From Verrucomicrobiota bacterium (lineage in GTDB: Bacteria > Verrucomicrobiota > Verrucomicrobiia > Methylacidiphilales > Verrucolacustridaceae): a DNA stretch of 9,150 nt. Below the pieces are notes generated by a model, which was not told the DNA's origin, made no database searches, and was given only the letters and a program-made list of their open reading frames with translations. Below, in pieces: positions 6,111 through 9,150 of the stretch (the first letter of the stretch is position 1; each line of letters begins with the position of its first letter). A program made the position numbers and the translations under genes. The DNA lies in NCBI GenBank assembly GCA_010024525.1, contig RGGS01000032.1, positions 1 to 9,150 of the forward strand. Direction: 5' to 3'.

Positions 6111-7649
6111 ATGAAGACTCAAGTCGTCTGGTTTAAGCGTGATCTGCGGTTATTCGATCACGCGGCACTGGCGGAGGCGGCAAAACTAGGACCCGTTCTT
6201 CCTTTGATCATGGTGGAACCGGAGTATTGGCGATTGCCGGATACCTCGGCTCGGCAGTGGGAATTCTGGCGCGGTTGTATGGTTGAGCTGGGCAGGGAGA
6301 TTGCCGCACAAGGGGGTCGGTTAATCATCCGCACGGGAGCGGCCACCGATATTTTACAGGAGTTGCATGGTCTTATCGGCTCTTTTGACCTTTGGTCCCA
6401 TGAGGAGACAGGCAACGCCTGGACCTATCGTCGGGACCTTGCCGTCAAAGCTTGGGCGAAGAGTCATGCCATCTCTTGGAACGAGCGGCGGCAGTTCGGG
6501 GTTACGCGTGGACGAACACAGAACCGCGATCATTGGGCGAGGCGCTGGGATCAAATGATGCGGCAACCCATCACGCCGACACCGGTCATCGAGTGGGCCA
6601 AGACCATGTCATCGGATGCTCTCCCGACTGTGAGTGAACTTAACCTCGCCCCAGATGTTTTACTCCATCCCCAGCGTCCCGGCCGGGCGGCAGGCCTCGC
6701 TTTGCTGAAAACATTCCTGCATGAGCGCGGGATGGCGTACTCCCGTGAAATGTCATCCCCGGTCACTGCGGAGAGTTCCTGTTCGCGACTTTCGCCTTAT
6801 CTCGCCTATGGGGCACTTTCGATGCGGGAGGTGTACCAAGCGGCTGAGGAGCGCGCCTCGCAAATCTCAAGAGAACGACCCGCTGGCGCGAGCGTTTGGT
6901 CTCGCTCCATCCGTTCCTTTTCAGCGCGACTGCATTGGCACTGTCACTTCATGCAAAAACTGGAAAGTGAACCTGAAATCGAATGGGAGCCGTTTGCTAA
7001 AATCTATGTTGGGATGCGACCGCAACCCGGAAACCCTGCCTTTCTACAGGCCTGGAGCGAGGGGCGCACTGGCTATCCGTTTATTGATGCTGCCATGCGG
7101 TACCTCAACGCCCACGGGTGGATCAACTTCCGCATGCGGGCGATGTTAATGTCGTTTGCTACCTACGACCTATGGTTGCCTTGGCAGGAGGCGGGGTTGG
7201 TTCTGGCCCGTAAATTTGTCGATTACGAGCCGGGCATCCACTGGCCGCAGTGCCAGATGCAGGCAGGTGAAACGGGGATCAACACCATCCGCGTTTACTC
7301 GCCGATCAAGCAAAGTCATGATCAAGACCCGAGCGGCGACTTTATTCGTGCTTGGGTGCCAGAGCTAGCGGGTGTTGCCGGGGCCATGGTGCACGAGCCA
7401 TGGCAGATGCAGGAATTACGCCTGACCCAATGCCCCGACTATCCGCAACCCTTGGTCGATCACAAGGCAGCGAGCAAGAAAGCCAAAGACGAGATTTTTA
7501 GCCGGCGGAAACTGGCCGTGGCCCGGTTGGAGGCGCAGGGGGTTTATCTGCGGCACGGTTCACGATCGGGCCCGCGTGGTAGGCAGATTTCCAGAAAACG
7601 ACCCACCCATCCCAAAGGAGACGCACCGCAGCTCTTGTTGGATTTGTGA
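6111..7649 (+). CDS. photolyase/cryptochrome-family FAD protein (divergent class)
   Basis: This 512-residue protein has the two domains of the family: an N-terminal antenna-binding Rossmann domain (VVWFKRDLRLFDHAAL, about 5-130) and a C-terminal FAD-binding helical domain (about 200-450) with SRLSPYLAYGALSMREVY, GYPFIDAAMRYLNAHGWINF and QAGETGINTIRVYSP. It is probably a light-driven DNA repair enzyme or a blue-light sensor. At the place where E. coli CPD photolyase has NELIWREFY, including the catalytic Glu, it reads ARLHWHCHF. By eye the Glu is replaced by Arg273. Trp358 matches one of the electron-transfer tryptophans, but the GGWQW region is changed (IHWPQCQMQ). I recall this variant from other bacteria as an uncharacterised branch. 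The tail (about 480-512) is basic. ATG 6111 is 5 nt after the SRAP stop, suggesting a DNA-repair operon. Family is certain; activity is not. Confidence 0.93.
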   Translation: MKTQVVWFKRDLRLFDHAALAEAAKLGPVLPLIMVEPEYWRLPDTSARQWEFWRGCMVELGREIAAQGGRLIIRTGAATDILQELHGLIGSFDLWSHEETGNAWTYRRDLAVKAWAKSHAISWNERRQFGVTRGRTQNRDHWARRWDQMMRQPITPTPVIEWAKTMSSDALPTVSELNLAPDVLLHPQRPGRAAGLALLKTFLHERGMAYSREMSSPVTAESSCSRLSPYLAYGALSMREVYQAAEERASQISRERPAGASVWSRSIRSFSARLHWHCHFMQKLESEPEIEWEPFAKIYVGMRPQPGNPAFLQAWSEGRTGYPFIDAAMRYLNAHGWINFRMRAMLMSFATYDLWLPWQEAGLVLARKFVDYEPGIHWPQCQMQAGETGINTIRVYSPIKQSHDQDPSGDFIRAWVPELAGVAGAMVHEPWQMQELRLTQCPDYPQPLVDHKAASKKAKDEIFSRRKLAVARLEAQGVYLRHGSRSGPRGRQISRKRPTHPKGDAPQLLLDL

Positions 7650-7730
7650 CCAAGAAGGACATGGGGATGGCTGACCTTTTCCGGAATCGATAAAAAGTCC
7701 TCGATACAGTTTTGGACTACCCCTGTCCAC

Positions 7731-7820
7731 ATGCCTGTTATCTTAGCCCCTGAAACAGCCGAGGAATGGCTCCGGAGAGCTGATGCCAGCTTTCTCAAGC
7801 CAATCGAGAGCGTGCCTTGA
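7731..7820 (+). pseudogene. C-terminal remnant of a second SRAP gene
   Basis: The frame ending in TGA at 7818-7820 encodes MPVILAPETAEEWLRR then ASFLKPIESVP. MPVIL followed by a few residues and then a Trp-Leu is the hallmark of the SRAP C-terminal region. The broken SRAP gene upstream has MPVILSQDEGEVWL in the same place. Just before it, FWTTPVH resembles the family's TT(S)P...VH motif with residues missing between, so an internal deletion is likely. Upstream of about 7700 the frame is open to the photolyase stop but I see no further SRAP similarity. There is no Cys2 start, so no working protein is expected. Confidence 0.6.
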
Positions 7821-7824
7821 TCAG

Positions 7825-7882
7825 AACTTCAGATCCGTCGAATCACTCAAGGTTCAGAGTGAACCGACGGAGCTGAAGTTTT
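7825..7882. terminator. long stem-loop between convergent genes, probable terminator
   Basis: Three stacked helices pair in register: AACTTCAG (7825-7832) with CTGAAGTT (7873-7880), TCCGTCG (7834-7840) with CGACGGA (7865-7871), and TCACTC (7843-7848) with GAGTGA (7857-7862), around an 8-nt loop. That is 21 bp broken only by an A/G and an AA/AC mismatch. On the plus strand it ends in TTTT (7879-7882). On the minus strand it begins 12 nt after the stop of the secreted-protein gene. Placement between two converging transcription units fits a bidirectional terminator, although the U-tract is short. Confidence 0.65.
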
Positions 7883-7891
7883 AAAGTTAGG

Positions 7892-8326
7892 TTATTTGGC
7901 GTAACTGTTGGCGGGGGCGTTGGTCCCAGCGCTGCCTGAAACCGGTTTACCACCGGGATGAGGAGGTCTGCGACCGGCACCATTGGTGTTGCCCCCGCCT
8001 CCTTGATGGGGATTCAGACCTCTTGCACATCCCCCATTGCCGGATGGGCCATTCCCCACAGCATTGCCTGTTCCGTCAACTCCGTCTTTGCCGCCATGTC
8101 CCGGAGGGGGCGGACGATGGTGTTTGCGCGGGGGGTGATTGGTGTCCGTTACAGAGGGGTCTGTATTTGGTGGAGTCTGGCCTTGGAGGGGGGCCAAAAG
8201 CCCTCCCATGGCAACCAACAGCAACACATGACCAAGTTTGATCCGATGGGTTTGGTAGGGTTGTTTCATATACTGATTAAACTGCCCAAATGGGGAAAGG
8301 ATACGCTCTTTTTTGAAAAACTTCAC
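7892..8326 (-). CDS. small secreted Gly/Pro/Asn-rich protein, unknown function
   Basis: I do not recognise this 144-residue protein. It has a signal peptide (basic stretch around 22-30, then LGHVLLLVAMGGLLAPLQGQ to about 50) followed by a low-complexity tail rich in Gly, Pro, Asn and His (PPRKHHRPPPPGHGG, later GGGGNTNGAG). The mature part is probably disordered and outside the cytoplasm. It has one Cys (100). GTG at 8326 is preceded by GAGGAAAA, the best Shine-Dalgarno in the window. An alternative ATG at 8269 would give a more ordinary signal peptide without the 19-residue lead but has no ribosome site. The stop lies 12 nt before the large stem-loop, supporting a real minus transcript. The plus frame across the same DNA lacks such signs. 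An extracellular matrix or cell-surface role is only a guess. Confidence 0.6.
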   Translation of the reverse strand: MKFFKKERILSPFGQFNQYMKQPYQTHRIKLGHVLLLVAMGGLLAPLQGQTPPNTDPSVTDTNHPPRKHHRPPPPGHGGKDGVDGTGNAVGNGPSGNGGCARGLNPHQGGGGNTNGAGRRPPHPGGKPVSGSAGTNAPANSYAK

Positions 8327-8341
8327 TTTTCCTCATTTTTG

Positions 8342-8361
8342 GGACTTTTAGGGGAAAGTCC
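8342..8361. repeat. 7-bp hairpin in the leader of the secreted-protein gene
   Basis: GGACTTT (8342-8348) and AAAGTCC (8355-8361) pair perfectly around a 6-nt loop. On the minus strand it lies just upstream of the GAGG ribosome site of the secreted-protein gene, ending 15 nt before its GTG. It could affect translation or be an operator. No known riboswitch was recognised. Confidence 0.3.
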
Positions 8362-8441
8362 TCCCTTAGCTTCCTTCAGACCAGCGAGAGAACGGTAGCC
8401 CCGCAAATGTCCTAGGGGGTGGGTAAGATGCTATTTAAACG

Positions 8442-8741
8442 ATGGGGTCTGCCTTCAGCTACAAATGCACGAATCCCGATTGTGGTTATGAAGCCACAAT
8501 CTCGGGTGGGAAGGACTGGGGATTTTGTGGGGAGTTTGAGTCGATGCTATGTATCGACTGCAAGGAGTTGATGGATGTGCTGACTGCACCTGCGCCTGAT
8601 CTAAAGCCTATTGAACCAAGGTGCGGTGAGTGCAATGGCCGAAATTTGAAGAAATTCTATCCCGGCAGAACCCGCTGTCCGAAGTGCGGTTCAAAAATCA
8701 AAGAAGACCCTGACTCAAAAGTCGTGGTTATGTGGGACTAA
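8442..8741 (+). CDS. small zinc-ribbon protein, unknown function
   Basis: This 99-residue cytoplasmic protein has nine cysteines in zinc-ribbon style: Cys9 and Cys14 (CTNPDC), Cys29, Cys37 and Cys40 (CIDC), Cys61 and Cys64 (CGEC), Cys79 and Cys82 (CPKC). Two four-Cys zinc sites are plausible. The opening FSYKCTNPDCGYEATISGG resembles small bacterial zinc-ribbon proteins of unknown role that I have seen in many genomes. ATG 8442 is the only start that keeps the first ribbon whole; the Shine-Dalgarno is poor. It runs divergently from the secreted-protein gene (115 nt apart) and is followed after 87 nt by another plus gene, possibly its partner. Nucleic-acid or protein binding is the usual job of such ribbons, but nothing specific can be said. 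Confidence 0.8.
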   Translation: MGSAFSYKCTNPDCGYEATISGGKDWGFCGEFESMLCIDCKELMDVLTAPAPDLKPIEPRCGECNGRNLKKFYPGRTRCPKCGSKIKEDPDSKVVVMWD

Positions 8742-8828
8742 TTATGAGCCGACTCATTAGCCGTTCATTAGGCAGTTCGGGGGGCAGAATATTGCCTCCA
8801 AAAGAGCAGGGTGGGGATAGAGGGGGCG

Positions 8829-9150
8829 ATGAAGTCAGGTGCGGAGAGTCCAACTTTGCTATCGGCAATTAAAGACTTCCTCGCGATGCAGTCTTGGGAT
8901 CCTCAGGCGTCTGTCGATGTATCGGATGAGCTATTGCATGCATCACTGTTTATTCCAGTCTTGGACGAAATGGCCGAGATGTACATTGATAGCTGGCCTC
9001 CCACCAATGTTTTTCAGATTGCGATTCGTCTTCCTTTTGATTGTGATTCGAGACATAAAGCAGAGATTCTTTCACTAATTAATGGAATTCACAACGAACA
9101 TATCGAGGGACGGTTTCAAAGTTTACCCGAAGAGCTTGACAACGCTGTTT
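8829..9150 (+). CDS. unrecognised protein, partial (runs off the window)
   Basis: The frame is open from ATG 8829 to the window end, giving 107 residues so far. The start has a good ribosome site (GAGGGGGC just upstream). The visible part looks soluble and acidic: helical at first (LLSAIKDFLAMQSW), then VSDELLHASLFIPVLDEMAEMY, a beta-like FQIAIRLPFDCD, and another helix (KAEILSLINGI). There is no signal peptide or membrane segment. I recognise no family. It follows the zinc-ribbon gene in the same direction with an 87-nt gap containing a small ATGAG/CTCAT hairpin. Base composition is more AT-rich than in the left half of the window. Confidence 0.72.
   Translation, partial: MKSGAESPTLLSAIKDFLAMQSWDPQASVDVSDELLHASLFIPVLDEMAEMYIDSWPPTNVFQIAIRLPFDCDSRHKAEILSLINGIHNEHIEGRFQSLPEELDNAV

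Noticed and set aside
7958..8398. 146-aa plus-strand open frame opposite the secreted-protein gene
   Set aside because: It has no ribosome site, domain or signal, while the minus frame has a signal peptide, a ribosome site and a terminator just after its stop.
8362..8441. Cyclic di-GMP-I (GEMM) riboswitch upstream of the secreted protein, suggested by GCGGGGCTACCG on the minus strand
   Set aside because: The 5' half of that aptamer (the GCAAACC and GACGCAAAGCC type segments) is absent upstream, so the similarity is limited to a short string.
1..9150. CRISPR array or complete insertion sequence
   Set aside because: No regularly spaced repeats, transposase motifs or paired terminal inverted repeats around a coding region were seen.

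Overview
The window looks like a piece of a bacterial chromosome with moderately high GC. The organism has a Gram-negative-type envelope: there are two Tat-exported periplasmic proteins and an FtsX/MacB-type ABC module. Several genes start at TTG or GTG and most lack a clear Shine-Dalgarno sequence. That would suit the PVC/Verrucomicrobiota group, but the sequence alone does not fix the lineage.

Left part, minus strand (1-4975): one apparent operon, read right to left. It encodes a Tat-exported cyclase-family (kynurenine formamidase-like) metal hydrolase, then a Tat-exported copper beta-propeller that I recognise as thiocyanate dehydrogenase (TcDH) family, then an FtsX-like ABC permease, its LolD/MacB-type ATPase, and a membrane-anchored extracytoplasmic protein that runs off the window. 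Spacing is tight: 66 nt, 17 nt, a 4-nt GTGA overlap, then an overlapping junction. The layout recalls nosZ with its nosDFY maturation ABC system. NosZ and TcDH share a propeller fold with histidine-bound copper, so a dedicated export or copper-site maturation machine is a reasonable hypothesis.

Middle (4976-5491): a 516-nt divergent intergenic region rich in secondary structure. It holds a tRNA T-arm-like hairpin, a GC hairpin, a nested AT-rich inverted repeat and a short direct repeat. No convincing protein gene is seen in it.

Right part, plus strand (5492-7820): a DNA-damage cluster. An SRAP/YedK-type gene is broken by a single-base frameshift. A 512-aa photolyase/cryptochrome-family flavoprotein follows 5 nt later. 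Downstream of that is a decayed C-terminal scrap of a second SRAP gene. A long stem-loop (7825-7880) separates this cluster from a convergent minus-strand gene for a small secreted Gly/Pro/Asn-rich protein (7892-8326).

Right end (8442-9150, plus): a 99-aa protein with paired zinc-ribbon cysteines, then the start of an unrecognised protein that leaves the window.

Two reading-frame breaks (about 630 and about 5899) would each be repaired by adding one T to a short T-run on the coding strand. They may be real lesions or consensus errors in the assembly.
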